Assembly (NCBI RefSeq): GCF_900312975.1
Contig: NZ_LT990039.1
Coordinates: 1,364,001-1,428,000, forward strand
Reading direction: 5' to 3'
Origin: Massilistercora timonensis
GTDB lineage: Bacteria; Bacillota; Clostridia; Lachnospirales; Lachnospiraceae
DNA length: 64,000 nucleotides
The position numbers were made by a program, and so were the translations under genes. Positions 1 to 9,015 of the stretch are shown in pieces. The notes under the pieces were generated by a model. The model did not search any database and was not told the DNA's origin. It worked only from the letters and a program-made list of their open reading frames with translations. How positions within the stretch are numbered: position 1 is the first letter of the stretch; each line of letters opens with the position of its first letter.

Positions 1-198
1 CTTGTCGCCGATCTTCAACTCGCCGGAGGTGATATCCTCCAGTCCGGCTACCATACGAAGGGTAGTGGACTTTCCACATCCGGAAGGACCAACGAAGATG
101 ATGAACTCTTTGTCTTCGATCTCAAGGTTGAAATCCTTTACAGCCTCAAATCCATTGGGATAAGTTTTATTAATGTGCTTCAGTGATAAACTTGCCAT
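1..198 (-). CDS. Sugar-type ABC transporter ATP-binding protein (N-terminal 66 residues, cut by window edge)
   Basis: The first 66 residues begin MASLSLKHINKTYPNG and contain the Walker A motif GPSGCGKST at about residues 38-46. This pattern is typical of the MsmK/UgpC group of ATPases, which are shared by carbohydrate ABC importers and bind the cytoplasmic face of the permease. The start at 198 is set by an AGGAGG ribosome site a few bases upstream. The rest of the gene (Q-loop, signature, Walker B and regulatory TOBE part) lies outside the window, so the sugar specificity cannot be judged. The gene is read away from rsmI, and a terminator lies between them. Confidence 0.9.
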   Translation of the reverse strand, partial: MASLSLKHINKTYPNGFEAVKDFNLEIEDKEFIIFVGPSGCGKSTTLRMVAGLEDITSGELKIGDK

Positions 199-263
199 CT
201 TAAATTTCCTCCTAAATCATTTGCCGATATCTCCGATATCGACTGCTCTGGTAAAGAGTATAT

Positions 264-300
264 AAAAAAAGTCCAACTTGAGCCATGCCCAAGTTGAACA
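264..300 (-). terminator. Rho-independent terminator of the rsmI operon
   Basis: On the minus strand a 10-bp stem (271-280 with 290-299, one G-T pair) is followed by a run of seven T. It sits 37 bp after the rsmI stop codon and closes the long housekeeping operon. Confidence 0.85.
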
Positions 301-336
301 ATCTTTTTTTTAATTTCTATACAAGTTGACGAAACC

Positions 337-1173
337 CTACAGAAGCTGCCGGTAAATGTCCCGTTTGCTCACGCCCCGGTCCCTGGCCACCTGCTTCATG
401 GCTTCCTTCCTGTCCATCCCCTGCCCCAGATAGCGCTCCATATGCTCTTCCAGGCTTATCTCCTCCCAGGCTCTTACCTCTTCTTCTCTTGCCTCCCGGG
501 GATCCCTTCCCCGGATCACCAGCACGCATTCCCCCTTGGGGGGCTGCCGGCGGAAATGCTCCAGCGCCTGGGAAATGGTGGTCCGGAAAATCTCTTCATG
601 CTTCTTGGTCAGTTCCCGGCACAGGCTCATCTGCCGGTCTCCCAGGGTCTCCTCCAGCACTTCCAGGGTCTTCGTAAGACGATGGGGCGCTTCGTAGAGC
701 ACCATGGTGCGGGTCTCTCCCTTCAGCTCCTCCAGCACCGCCTGCCGCTGCTTCTTCTCTGTGGGAAGAAAGGCCTCAAAGGCAAACCTCCGGGTGGGAA
801 GCCCCGACAGGGTCAGCGCCGTCACACAGGCCGCCGGCCCGGGCACCGCCGTCACCGGGATCCCCGCCTCATGGCACATGGCGGTCAGCTCTTCCCCTGG
901 ATCGGAGATCCCGGGCGTGCCCGCGTCTGTGATAAGGGCGATGTTCTCCCCCTTCTGCAGCCGTTCCACCAGCTTCCTTCCCTTCTCGATCTTATTGTAC
1001 TCGTGATAGCTGGTCATGGGAGTCCGGATCTCAAAATGATTCAAAAGTTTGATGCTGTTGCGGGTATCCTCCGCCGCGATCAGATCCACTTCCTTCAGGA
1101 TCCGCAGCGCCCGGAAGCTGATATCTTCCAGGTTCCCGATGGGTGTGGCGCACAGATACAATGTCCCTGCCAT
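337..1173 (-). CDS. rsmI: 16S rRNA (cytidine(1402)-2'-O)-methyltransferase RsmI
   Basis: This 278-residue protein begins MAGTLYLCATPIGNLEDISFRA, and the glycine-rich and AEDTRNS motifs are those of the RsmI/YraL tetrapyrrole-methylase-fold family. The family uses S-adenosylmethionine to methylate the 2'-OH of C1402 in the decoding centre of 16S rRNA. The length is normal. It is the last gene of a minus-strand operon, 1 bp after the trmN6-like gene, and a terminator follows. The position next to holB, ricT and trmN6 matches yabC in Bacillus subtilis, which supports the call. Confidence 0.96.
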   Translation of the reverse strand: MAGTLYLCATPIGNLEDISFRALRILKEVDLIAAEDTRNSIKLLNHFEIRTPMTSYHEYNKIEKGRKLVERLQKGENIALITDAGTPGISDPGEELTAMCHEAGIPVTAVPGPAACVTALTLSGLPTRRFAFEAFLPTEKKQRQAVLEELKGETRTMVLYEAPHRLTKTLEVLEETLGDRQMSLCRELTKKHEEIFRTTISQALEHFRRQPPKGECVLVIRGRDPREAREEEVRAWEEISLEEHMERYLGQGMDRKEAMKQVARDRGVSKRDIYRQLL

Positions 1174-1174
1174 C

Positions 1175-1972
1175 TTATCTCTCCTTTTTTGTTATGTCCG
1201 CCGCGCCGGCTCCCTCATCCAGGGAGTAGGCTTCCCGGATCTGGCGGGTATAGCTTCCGTCTTTCTCATATACGATCAAGGGCGGCTCCACCTTAAGCCG
1301 CGGCTTTCCGCCCTTAAGCCCCTCCAGCAGCACCATATTGGGCTCCTTGTCCGCCTGAGGATATACAAGCTGCATCCGCTTTGGCTCCAGCCGGTACTCA
1401 GACATTTTCCTCAGGATCTCCGGCAGCCGGAACGGCCGGTGCACCATATAGAACCGTCCTTTGTCCCCCAGGATCTTCCCGCTCTCCCTGAGGATATCGT
1501 CCAGAGTGCACAGCACCTCGTGCCGGGCGATACACAGAGCTTCGTTCTCATTTTTCAGGCCGTGGCTGCCGATCATATAGGGCGGGTTCACCGTTATGAC
1601 TGCAAAAGAGGCCGCGCCGAATATCGCTGCTGCCTCTTTGATATCTCCTGTCACGATGCGGATCTTATCCTCCAGATGGTTCAGGAAGACGCTCCGCCTG
1701 GCCATGTCCGCGCTCTCCTCCTGGATCTCCAGCCCGGTATAGCTTTCGCCTGCGTTCTTGGCCTCCAGAAGGATGGGCAGGATCCCGGTCCCTGTCCCCA
1801 GATCCAGCGCCTTCTCCCCCGGCCGCACCCGGGCGAAGGAGGACAGTAATACTGCGTCCATCCCGAAGCAGAACCGGCCCGGATCCTGGATGATCCGGTA
1901 GCCCTTGATTTGCAGGTCGTCCAGCCGTTCTCCCTCTTTCAGATCAGGCGTCGTCCAGTTTTGATTTTCCAT
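1175..1972 (-). CDS. tRNA1(Val) (adenine37-N6)-methyltransferase family protein (YabB/TrmN6-like)
   Basis: This 265-residue class I S-adenosylmethionine methyltransferase has motif I (LDLGTGTGILPILL, about residue 55) and the NPPY catalytic tetrapeptide (VNPPYMIGSHG, about residue 130). NPPY is used by N6-adenine methyltransferases. By family, the likely substrate is A37 of a valine tRNA, but that was shown for the E. coli enzyme and is only inferred here. The start overlaps the end of ricT by 29 bp, so the two are probably translationally coupled. Confidence 0.85.
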   Translation of the reverse strand: MENQNWTTPDLKEGERLDDLQIKGYRIIQDPGRFCFGMDAVLLSSFARVRPGEKALDLGTGTGILPILLEAKNAGESYTGLEIQEESADMARRSVFLNHLEDKIRIVTGDIKEAAAIFGAASFAVITVNPPYMIGSHGLKNENEALCIARHEVLCTLDDILRESGKILGDKGRFYMVHRPFRLPEILRKMSEYRLEPKRMQLVYPQADKEPNMVLLEGLKGGKPRLKVEPPLIVYEKDGSYTRQIREAYSLDEGAGAADITKKER

Positions 1973-2855
1973 TTTTCTCTTCCAGCCCTTTCAGCTGTGC
2001 CATCTCTTCTTTGGACAGTTTGGAATCCTTTTTCTTGCGCCGGGGCTTGAATTTCAGCTCGGCGGCTTTGTACTCCCGGACCTCTTTTTCATCGTTTTCC
2101 AGGTCCACTACCACCTTCACCAGCTGCCGCAGCACGTTCACCGCCTGCACTGTTCCCTTAAGCCCTTCCGGGGTGGTCACATGATCCCCGTTGGAAGGAA
2201 GATGGCTGTTCAGTTCCTCATAGGTCTCTTCTTCGTTGGTCAGGCAGCACATCAGCCGTCCGCAGACCCCGGAGATCTTGGTGGGGTTCAGGGACAGATT
2301 CTGCTCCTTGGCCATCTTGATGGACACCGGCGCGAACTCTGTCAGATAGGTGTGGCAGCACAGCGGCCGGCCGCAGATGCCGATACCGCCCCGGATCTTG
2401 GTCTCATCCCGGACGCCGATCTGGCGCAGCTCGATCCGGGTGCGGAACACGCTTGCCAGATCCTTCACCAGCTCCCGGAAGTCGATCCGTCCGTCAGCAG
2501 TAAAGTAAAACAGCACCTTGTTGTTGTCAAAGGTATATTCCGCGTCGATCAGCTTCATCTCCAGCCCGTGCTTGCGGATCTTCTCCAGGCAGATCTTGAA
2601 GGCTTCCTTCTCCTTCTCCCGGTTCTTCTCTTCTTTCTTGATATCCTCTGCCGTGGCAAGCCGGATCACCGATTTGAGAGGCGGCGTGATCTTGTCCTCC
2701 TCCATCTCTTTGGGCCCCAGCACCACCGTCCCGAACTCTACGCCCCGGGCGGTCTCCACGATCACCTTGTCCCCTGCTTTGGGCTCGGTCTTGCCGGGAG
2801 AGAAGTAGTAAACCTTGCCGGCGGTCCGGAATCTAACACCGATTATCTTCACCAT
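1944..2855 (-). CDS. ricT: PSP1-domain protein RicT (YaaT), RNase Y specificity / sporulation complex subunit
   Basis: The 303-residue protein carries the PSP1 C-terminal domain with the family's cysteine pattern (GICGRPLCCHTYL and GVCGRLMCCLTNEEE, about residues 155-205). In Bacillus these cysteines help bind Fe-S clusters in the RicA-RicF-RicT complex, which directs RNase Y and is needed for sporulation and competence. The lysine-rich C-terminus is typical. It starts 5 bp after the holB stop codon, as in the yaaT locus. RicA and RicF are not in this window. Confidence 0.93.
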   Translation of the reverse strand: MVKIIGVRFRTAGKVYYFSPGKTEPKAGDKVIVETARGVEFGTVVLGPKEMEEDKITPPLKSVIRLATAEDIKKEEKNREKEKEAFKICLEKIRKHGLEMKLIDAEYTFDNNKVLFYFTADGRIDFRELVKDLASVFRTRIELRQIGVRDETKIRGGIGICGRPLCCHTYLTEFAPVSIKMAKEQNLSLNPTKISGVCGRLMCCLTNEEETYEELNSHLPSNGDHVTTPEGLKGTVQAVNVLRQLVKVVVDLENDEKEVREYKAAELKFKPRRKKKDSKLSKEEMAQLKGLEEKNGKSKLDDA

Positions 2856-2860
2856 TTCTG

Positions 2861-3850
2861 TCAGTTCTCCTTTATCGTCAGGAACAGAAGTTCCATTGTC
2901 AGCTCAAAATTAACGTTCGCTTTCAGTCTTACCTTGGCCTTCTCCAGGCTCTCCAGGATCAGCTCGATCCCCTCGTAGGAGCTTTTCTTCACCTGCTCCC
3001 GGATCACGTTGATCTGGTCTTTGAACACTACCTTGTCCATATCCTTGGTAGCTTTATACATCAGCATATCCCGATACCATACCATCAGGATATCCAGATA
3101 GTCGTTGATCTCCAGCTTGTAGGTGGTGATATGGTTCACTGCCTCGATGATCTCTTCGATCTCCATCTCATGGACATACTTCAGAAGCTGGATGGCTTCC
3201 TCCCGGATCTCGTTGAAGTGCTCCGAGTTGGCCAGCATGATGGCCCGCCCCATATTGCCCTGGGCAAATGCGGTACAGATGTCTGCCTTGTAATCCGGCA
3301 CTTCCAGCTTCTCCATCAGATATCTCTTGATCAGCTTGTCCTTAATGTTGCGAAGCTTCAGCATCACGCAGCGGGAATTGATGGTGGGAAGGAGCTGGTC
3401 CGCGTTCTCTGTGAGAAGCAGGATCACCACATACTCCGGCGGCTCCTCGATAGTCTTCAGAAGCGCGTTCTGGGCCTGTACCGTCATAAGATCCGCCTCC
3501 GGAATGATATAGACCTTGTAGGCTCCCTGGTAAGGCTTCACCGCAACTGTCTGATTCACCTGCTCCCGGATATCATCTACAGCGATGCTCCCCGGCTTCT
3601 CGTGGGTCACCCGGATGATGTCCGGATGATTCCCGCCCTCAGCCTGGATGCAGGAATGACATTTTCCGCAGGGCTCCGGCCCCTTCTTCTCACACAGGAG
3701 CGTCTCCGCGAAAAGCGCCGCCAGAAGCTTCTTCCCCGCGCCTCTTTCCCCATTTAAAATATACGCGTGAGAAACCTTGTCCTCCGTCACCGCGTTCTGA
3801 ATATACCGGATAATATCCTTGTGGCCTACCACATCTTTAAAACTTCCCAT
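2861..3850 (-). CDS. holB: DNA polymerase III delta' subunit
   Basis: The chosen start (MGSFKDVVGHKDI) gives 329 residues and has an AGAGGAAA ribosome site. A longer frame back to 3988 would run far into the upstream gene and has no matching N-terminus. An AAA+ P-loop-like segment GERGAGKK lies at about residues 34-41, and a zinc module of four cysteines (53, 61, 64, 67) follows. Both are typical of clamp-loader subunits that open the sliding clamp. The start overlaps the end of the guanylate-kinase-like gene by 14 bp. Confidence 0.93.
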   Translation of the reverse strand: MGSFKDVVGHKDIIRYIQNAVTEDKVSHAYILNGERGAGKKLLAALFAETLLCEKKGPEPCGKCHSCIQAEGGNHPDIIRVTHEKPGSIAVDDIREQVNQTVAVKPYQGAYKVYIIPEADLMTVQAQNALLKTIEEPPEYVVILLLTENADQLLPTINSRCVMLKLRNIKDKLIKRYLMEKLEVPDYKADICTAFAQGNMGRAIMLANSEHFNEIREEAIQLLKYVHEMEIEEIIEAVNHITTYKLEINDYLDILMVWYRDMLMYKATKDMDKVVFKDQINVIREQVKKSSYEGIELILESLEKAKVRLKANVNFELTMELLFLTIKEN

Positions 3851-4424
3851 ACCGTATTTCCTCTGCAATTTCTTCCAAACACTGTACCTGGTCCTGATTC
3901 CTGTACCTTCGAGTGATCCCGGCCTCCTGAAGCTTCTCCTCGGAGAAATCCTCCTTGTCCGCCAGGAACCGCCTGCACAGTTCATCATACCTGGGAACCG
4001 CCTGCTGCCGTTCCCGCTTAAGAGCCCGGCAGAGCCGTTCTCCGTCTTCTACTTCTATATAAATGGGGATCAGTGCGTCTGCTCCAAAATATTCCTTCAT
4101 CTTCCGGTAGGACTCCAGGGTCCCGATCATCAGATAATCCGCTTCCCCCACGCAGATCTGCCCGTCGTCCACCGTAGCGTAACTCCAGTCCCCGCAGGCG
4201 GTATGATAGGTCCGCATCTCGATCAGCTTCCCTTCCTTCCGGTAGGACTCCAGCTTCTCCGCCGGGACGAAATGGTACTCCACCCCGTCCTGCTCCCCCT
4301 CCCGGATGGGCCGGGTGGTGTAGAGGATCACCTGGCGAAGCCCGGGGAAACATTTCTTAAGTTCTTTATACAGGGTGTCTTTCCCGGAGGAACTTTTCCC
4401 CATCAGATAGTAGATCTTACCCAT
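3837..4424 (-). CDS. Guanylate-kinase-like P-loop protein in the tmk position
   Basis: The 195-residue protein resembles guanylate kinase. It has a P-loop GKSSSGKDT (residues 9-17), a YTTRPIREGEQDGVEYHF segment equivalent to the GMP-binding TTRxxRxGExxGxxYxF of Gmk, and an IYIEVEDGERLCRALKRERQ lid region. The usual Ser/Thr after the P-loop lysine is replaced by Asp, which is unusual for a true Gmk. In Bacillus the equivalent operon slot before holB is taken by thymidylate kinase. It may therefore be a nucleotide kinase of shifted specificity or a second, non-essential Gmk. It overlaps holB and the upstream decarboxylase. Confidence 0.8.
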   Translation of the reverse strand: MGKIYYLMGKSSSGKDTLYKELKKCFPGLRQVILYTTRPIREGEQDGVEYHFVPAEKLESYRKEGKLIEMRTYHTACGDWSYATVDDGQICVGEADYLMIGTLESYRKMKEYFGADALIPIYIEVEDGERLCRALKRERQQAVPRYDELCRRFLADKEDFSEEKLQEAGITRRYRNQDQVQCLEEIAEEIRYGKF

Positions 4425-5832
4425 CCTTCCAAACCTCGATCCAGCCTTCCTTATCCAGTCCTTCTATCGCGAATCCCATCTCCCGGTAACGGCGCAGGAT
4501 CTCCACCGCCTCCCTGTTGATCCGCTCTCCCGGAACGATCAGCGGGATCCCCGGCGGATACAGATAGGCGTACTCGAAAGAAACCATTCCTTCGCTCTCT
4601 TCCCAGGGCACCCGCTCTCCCCGGACGCCGTCCCTTCGCCTGTCCGCCATCCCGGCGCTGGTATACACCTGCTCCAGGCGCGGATACTGGAACTCTCCAC
4701 AAGACTTGTCTGCATTATACATCAATCCGGCCATTTCATCAACGTCCATTAATGCCCGGGCAAGCCGCTCCATTCCCTCCCGGGTGTCTCCCGGGGAAGT
4801 CATGGCCAGCGCGTAACTTCCCGCCGCCATCTCAAGCTCCAGATGATACTGCTCCAGAAGGAGTTCCTGCAGCTGCCTTCCCGTCATCCTCGTCTTCCTT
4901 GTGGAGATCACAAGCTTGGAGGGTTCCTGCCCCGGCAGCCGGATCAGTTCCAGCGCCTTTAACTTCTCCAGTTCCCCCCGAAGCCACTTCAGCCTCTCCA
5001 CATAAGGTTCCCACAACTCGTCCCCCTTCTCCTCCAGCCGGCACACACAGTCGTCTATACTGGCCATCAACACATAAGAAGGGCTGCTGGTCTGAAGCAT
5101 GTCCAGATACCGGCGCACTTCCCGCCGGTCCACATAAGAACCGTTCATGTACAAAAGGGCGGTCTGAGTTAAAGAAGGCAGGGTTTTGTGAAGACTTTGC
5201 ACCACAAGATCGGCGCCTCTGGTATTAGAATTCCCGGGAAAATAAGGATGAAAGCCAAAATGTGCTCCGTGGGCCTCGTCCACGATCAGCGGGATCCCCC
5301 TGGCGTGAGCCTCCTCCCCGATCTTCTCCACATCGGAGACGATCCCCTCGTAGGTGGGAGAGACGATCACCACCGCGCGGATCGTCGGATCCGCTTCCAG
5401 GGCCCTTCGCACATCTTCCGGCGAGATCTGCGTATTCAGCCCGGTCTCCTGATCAAATCCCGGATACAGATAGACCGGTTTCAGTTCCTTCATATAGATC
5501 GCGTGATACACGGACTTGTGGCAATTTCTTGCCACAAGTACGGTATCGCCTCTTCTGGTCACTCCGGCGAGGGCGCTTAAGATCCCCACGGTGCTCCCGT
5601 TGATCAGGAAATGGGTCTCTTCCGCCTGGAAGACCCTTGCCGCCCGCTCCTGGGCCTCCTTCAGGATACCCCTGGGGTGGTGCAGGTCGTCAAAGCCCTC
5701 GATCTCCGTAATATCGATCTGATACAGCTTCTCCATCCCCGGGATCCCCGTCTGTCTCTTGTGGCCGGGCATGTGGAAACCGTAATGATCCGATTCCCCA
5801 TAGTTTTTTAATCTCTCGTACAGTGTACCCAT
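4417..5832 (-). CDS. Orn/Lys/Arg decarboxylase family PLP enzyme (YaaO-like)
   Basis: This 471-residue fold-type I PLP enzyme shows GFHMPGHKR near the N-terminus, FLINGSTVGILSAL (about 75-88), DEAHGAH (185-191) and the Schiff-base lysine in SLHKTLPS (K216). These are hallmarks of the short arginine/lysine/ornithine decarboxylases (SpeA/YaaO group), which make agmatine, cadaverine or putrescine. The substrate cannot be decided from the sequence. Its ATG overlaps the pgi stop codon as TAATG, and its end overlaps the next gene by 8 bp, so it lies within one operon. The place before a nucleotide kinase and holB matches yaaO. Confidence 0.9.
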   Translation of the reverse strand: MGTLYERLKNYGESDHYGFHMPGHKRQTGIPGMEKLYQIDITEIEGFDDLHHPRGILKEAQERAARVFQAEETHFLINGSTVGILSALAGVTRRGDTVLVARNCHKSVYHAIYMKELKPVYLYPGFDQETGLNTQISPEDVRRALEADPTIRAVVIVSPTYEGIVSDVEKIGEEAHARGIPLIVDEAHGAHFGFHPYFPGNSNTRGADLVVQSLHKTLPSLTQTALLYMNGSYVDRREVRRYLDMLQTSSPSYVLMASIDDCVCRLEEKGDELWEPYVERLKWLRGELEKLKALELIRLPGQEPSKLVISTRKTRMTGRQLQELLLEQYHLELEMAAGSYALAMTSPGDTREGMERLARALMDVDEMAGLMYNADKSCGEFQYPRLEQVYTSAGMADRRRDGVRGERVPWEESEGMVSFEYAYLYPPGIPLIVPGERINREAVEILRRYREMGFAIEGLDKEGWIEVWKDG

Positions 5833-7181
5833 TACAGTCTTTTTAATAATTCTTCTCTTTCCTTCTCAAAACCCGGCTTGCCAAGCAGCGCGAACATATT
5901 TCTCTTATAGCTCTCCACGCCCGGCTGGTTGAACGGATTCACTCCGGAAATGTAGCCGCTGACGCCGCAGGCAAACTCGAAGAAGTAGAACAGCTGTCCC
6001 AGTGAGTACTCGTCCTGAGCCGGGATGGTTACCAGCAGGTTGGGCACGTTGCCGTCGGTGTGAGCCAGGATGGTCCCGTTCATAGCGCTCTTGTTGACGA
6101 AATCTACAGTCTTGCCCGCCAGATAATTAAGGCCGTCCAGATCCACCGGCTCTTCCTGCAGCACTACTTCAGACCGGGAGTTCTCCACGCACATCACCGT
6201 CTCATACATGATCCGGCTTCCGTCCTGGATAAACTGTCCCATGGAGTGAAGATCTGTGGTAAGATCCACGGACGCCGGGAAGATCCCCTTCTGGTCCTTG
6301 CCCTCGCTCTCGCCGTAGAGCTGCTTCCACCACTCAGATACATAGTGGAGGGCCGGCTCGTAATTGGCCAGGACTTCTACGGATTTGCCCTTTCTGTGTA
6401 AAATGTTCCGGATCGCCGCGTACTGAAGGGCCGGGTTCTGGGCAAACTCACTGTTCAGCGCCTGCTCTCTTGCGCTGGCCGCCCCTTCCATCAGCTTGTC
6501 AATATCCGCTCCGCTTACCGCGATAGGAAGCAGCCCCACCGCTGTCAGGACCGAATATCTTCCTCCTACATCGTCCGGCACAACAAAGGTCTCATAGCCT
6601 TCCTCGTCCGCCAGATTCTTAAGCGCTCCCCTGGCCTTATCCGTGGTAGCGTAGATCCGCTTCGCCGCTCCTTCTTTGCCGTACTTCTTCTCCAGAAGTT
6701 CTTTGAAAATACGAAAAGCAATGGCAGGTTCCGTAGTCGTTCCCGATTTGGAGATGATATTTACGGAGAAATCCCTGTCTCCTACCACCTGTAGCAGGTC
6801 TGTAAGATAGGCGCTGCTGATGCTGTTTCCTGCATAATAGATCTCCGGCGTCTTGCGGATCTCTTTTGAAACAGAATTGTAAAAGCTGTGGCGTAAAAAT
6901 TCAATGGCCGCCCTTGCTCCCAGATAGGATCCGCCGATGCCGATCACGATCAGCACTTCGGAATCTGACTGGATCTTCTCTGCCGCCGCCTTGATCCGTG
7001 CGAACTCTTCTTTATCATAGTCTACCGGAAGATCGATCCAGCCCAGGAAATCATTTCCCGCGCCGCTTCTCTCCACCAGGACTTCCTTTGCCTGCAGGGC
7101 GATCTGCTCCATGGCCTTTACTTCATGCTCGCCGATAAATTTCTCTGCCTTCGAATAATCGAATGTAACTCTGTCTCCCAT
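5832..7181 (-). CDS. pgi: Glucose-6-phosphate isomerase
   Basis: The 449-residue protein interconverts glucose 6-phosphate and fructose 6-phosphate in glycolysis. It shows the family signatures [17 protein letters not shown] (about 80-96), [15 protein letters not shown] (sugar-phosphate loop) and a C-terminal [20 protein letters not shown] segment with the second Pgi signature. The length fits the short bacterial/Thermotoga-type Pgi found in Firmicutes. The start follows GGAAGGAG with good spacing. It is the first gene of the minus-strand operon that runs to rsmI. Confidence 0.97.
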   Translation of the reverse strand: MGDRVTFDYSKAEKFIGEHEVKAMEQIALQAKEVLVERSGAGNDFLGWIDLPVDYDKEEFARIKAAAEKIQSDSEVLIVIGIGGSYLGARAAIEFLRHSFYNSVSKEIRKTPEIYYAGNSISSAYLTDLLQVVGDRDFSVNIISKSGTTTEPAIAFRIFKELLEKKYGKEGAAKRIYATTDKARGALKNLADEEGYETFVVPDDVGGRYSVLTAVGLLPIAVSGADIDKLMEGAASAREQALNSEFAQNPALQYAAIRNILHRKGKSVEVLANYEPALHYVSEWWKQLYGESEGKDQKGIFPASVDLTTDLHSMGQFIQDGSRIMYETVMCVENSRSEVVLQEEPVDLDGLNYLAGKTVDFVNKSAMNGTILAHTDGNVPNLLVTIPAQDEYSLGQLFYFFEFACGVSGYISGVNPFNQPGVESYKRNMFALLGKPGFEKEREELLKRL

Positions 7182-7258
7182 AACGACTCCTTCCTTCCAT
7201 GGCTGAATGTAAAAAATACCATATATCTCTTACATTTTAGCAAATCGCTTTCCTTTAA

Positions 7259-8065
7259 TCAAGCCATAAACTCCTCCAGGATCTGACGGATGAGCACATC
7301 TTTGGGCGTCTCCGGGGCCTTCTCCTCCCGGGGCTTCTCTTCCGCCGCCCGGACCGGCCGGGGCTCCCCCACCGCCTCCGTCACAGAGGTCTCCCTGGCA
7401 GGCGTCTTTTGGATCTCCGCCGTTTTTATTTCTGCCTCTTTTGCTTCCGCTTCTCTGGCTTCCGGCTCTTTTACTTTTTCCACGACAACAACCGGCGCAA
7501 CTGCTGCCGGCGTCTCCGGCGTCATCACCTTAAGCTCCTTCTGATAGGCCTTCTCATACCGGTGAAGGCACACATTTTCCAGATAATCCACCATATAATT
7601 CCGGGCAGCCTCCAGCTGGTAATCCTCATCCGTGGCCATATGTACCAGAAGGATCAGGATCCCAAGCCCCGCTCCCGCCGCGCCTGTACGAAGAACCATC
7701 TCCTGCATCCCCGCCGCGCCGTACCAGGCCGCCGCCCCAAGAAGACCCAGCAGAAAGCACATCCCCGCCGCCAGCTTCTCCAGCCGCCTCCAGGTGTGAA
7801 GCCGGATGCCCGCCACCTTATACTCGTAGAGGTACTTGTCCACAAAGGCCCCCACATTCTCCACCCGCTCGCTGATCATACAGGCATGCTCGAACTTGGC
7901 CCGGACAAGCCGCATCAGGGGATGGGCGGATTTGCCCATGTTTCCTGCCGCCCGGACAAGCCGTTTCAGAGAGGCGTTGGCCACCCATTTGCTCACCAGC
8001 CCAAGGACCGTGAAGATCCCCATCAGCACAAAGAAAATCTGTTTGTCCAAAATCATTTCCAACAT
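7259..8065 (-). CDS. Uncharacterised membrane protein with charged Ala/Glu-rich tail
   Basis: I do not recognise a named family. The 268-residue protein has an N-terminal hydrophobic segment (about residues 9-28), two more near 95-115 and 125-145, and a cytoplasmic-looking middle. After about residue 185 comes a low-complexity tail rich in Ala, Glu, Lys and Thr (EAREAEAKEAEIKTAEIQ). The tail ends in an amphipathic stretch (DVLIRQILEEFMA) that could be a docking peptide. The ribosome site AGGAGGG is part of a hairpin directly upstream. Neighbours pgi and mtnN give no clue to function. Confidence 0.75.
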   Translation of the reverse strand: MLEMILDKQIFFVLMGIFTVLGLVSKWVANASLKRLVRAAGNMGKSAHPLMRLVRAKFEHACMISERVENVGAFVDKYLYEYKVAGIRLHTWRRLEKLAAGMCFLLGLLGAAAWYGAAGMQEMVLRTGAAGAGLGILILLVHMATDEDYQLEAARNYMVDYLENVCLHRYEKAYQKELKVMTPETPAAVAPVVVVEKVKEPEAREAEAKEAEIKTAEIQKTPARETSVTEAVGEPRPVRAAEEKPREEKAPETPKDVLIRQILEEFMA

Positions 8066-8071
8066 AACAAA

Positions 8072-8120
8072 AGCCCTCCTTTTGCTTCGATTATACTGAA
8101 AATCCGCAAAGAGGGCTTAA
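8072..8120 (-). promoter_or_regulatory. Hairpin that contains the ribosome site of the 7259-8065 gene
   Basis: On the minus strand an arm reading AAGCCCTCTTTGC pairs with GCAAAAGGAGGGCTT about 25 bp later, followed by a short T run and the ATG at 8065. The Shine-Dalgarno AGGAGGG lies in the descending arm, so the hairpin would hide it. The loop holds a TATAAT (8090-8095) that could be a -10 box, but I see no good -35 at the right distance. Confidence 0.5.
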
Positions 8121-8193
8121 AAACCGTTCGCCGCAAATCGACCCGGCGCTGTCGCTTTTTGTCTCTGCCGCCGCCAAAAGAACGGCCTGGCGT

Positions 8194-8886
8194 CTACATT
8201 CTTCCCAGCAGTTCCTTCACAAGCCGCACGCTGTGGGCAATGGCCTGGCGTTCAAACTCCGGGTAGTCCATCTGGGCGCTGTTGTCGGCTTTGTCAGAAA
8301 TGGCACGAATGATGACGTACGAAACTTTGTTCAGATACGCTGCCTGGGCGATCCCCGCCCCTTCCATCTCCGTACACAGCGGGTGGAACAGGCTGCTGAT
8401 CCGCTCCTTTGCCTCATGGGAGGAGATAAACTGATCCCCGCTCACCACCCGGCCCAGGAAAGTGTGAATGTCCGGGTTGGCCGCCTCGTTGGCCTGCCGG
8501 GCCTTCTTGGCAAGATCCGGATCCGCCGGGAATGCCAGCACATCCATCCGGGGCACCTGTCCCACCGGATCCCCGAAGATACTGGCGTCCATGTCGTGGT
8601 GCAGAGCTTCCGTGGAGATCACAATATCCCCGATATCGATCCGGGCGTCCAGCGATCCGGCGATCCCGGTGTTGATCAACGTGTCCGCCCCAAAGTCGTC
8701 GATCAGGATCTGAGCGCAGATCCCTGCGTTCACCTTTCCCACGCCGCTTCTTACCACAACCACATCCCTGCCCTGCAGCGTTCCCCTGCAGAAGGTCATG
8801 GACGCCTTCTCCTTTGTTTCCGCAATAGTCATAGCCTCCTTCAAGGCCTGTACTTCTTCTTCCATGGCTCCGATGATTCCGATCAT
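8194..8886 (-). CDS. mtnN: 5'-methylthioadenosine/S-adenosylhomocysteine nucleosidase
   Basis: The 230-residue enzyme starts MIGIIGAMEEEVQALKEAM and contains the family segments VVRSGVGKVNAGICAQ, INTGIAGSLDARIDIGDIVIS and CTEMEGAGIAQAAYL. It also has an RAISDKAD motif holding the catalytic Asp. It hydrolyses the adenine from methylthioadenosine and S-adenosylhomocysteine and so supports methionine salvage and the activated methyl cycle. The length is normal. It is divergent from the TSCPD gene at 9016 and probably monocistronic. Confidence 0.97.
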   Translation of the reverse strand: MIGIIGAMEEEVQALKEAMTIAETKEKASMTFCRGTLQGRDVVVVRSGVGKVNAGICAQILIDDFGADTLINTGIAGSLDARIDIGDIVISTEALHHDMDASIFGDPVGQVPRMDVLAFPADPDLAKKARQANEAANPDIHTFLGRVVSGDQFISSHEAKERISSLFHPLCTEMEGAGIAQAAYLNKVSYVIIRAISDKADNSAQMDYPEFERQAIAHSVRLVKELLGRM

Positions 8887-8942
8887 ATCCTTGTCCGTCC
8901 TTTCCTTTTGTCTTCTCTGATTCTACCACAGGAACTTCGGAT

Positions 8943-8971
8943 TTGCCACCTCTTATCAAGTCTGGTATAAT
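8943..8971 (+). promoter_or_regulatory. Sigma-A type promoter of the TSCPD gene
   Basis: TTGCCA (8943-8948) and TATAAT (8966-8971) are spaced by 17 bp and lie 45 bp before the ATG at 9016. Confidence 0.7.
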
Positions 8972-9015
8972 CCATACAGGAACAATCCGACACAGATTTT
9001 TTCAGGAGGTACAAC

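Noticed and set aside
3851-3988. Longer start for holB
   Set aside because: It lies inside the guanylate-kinase-like gene and adds an Arg-rich stretch unlike delta' proteins; the ATG at 3850 has a ribosome site.
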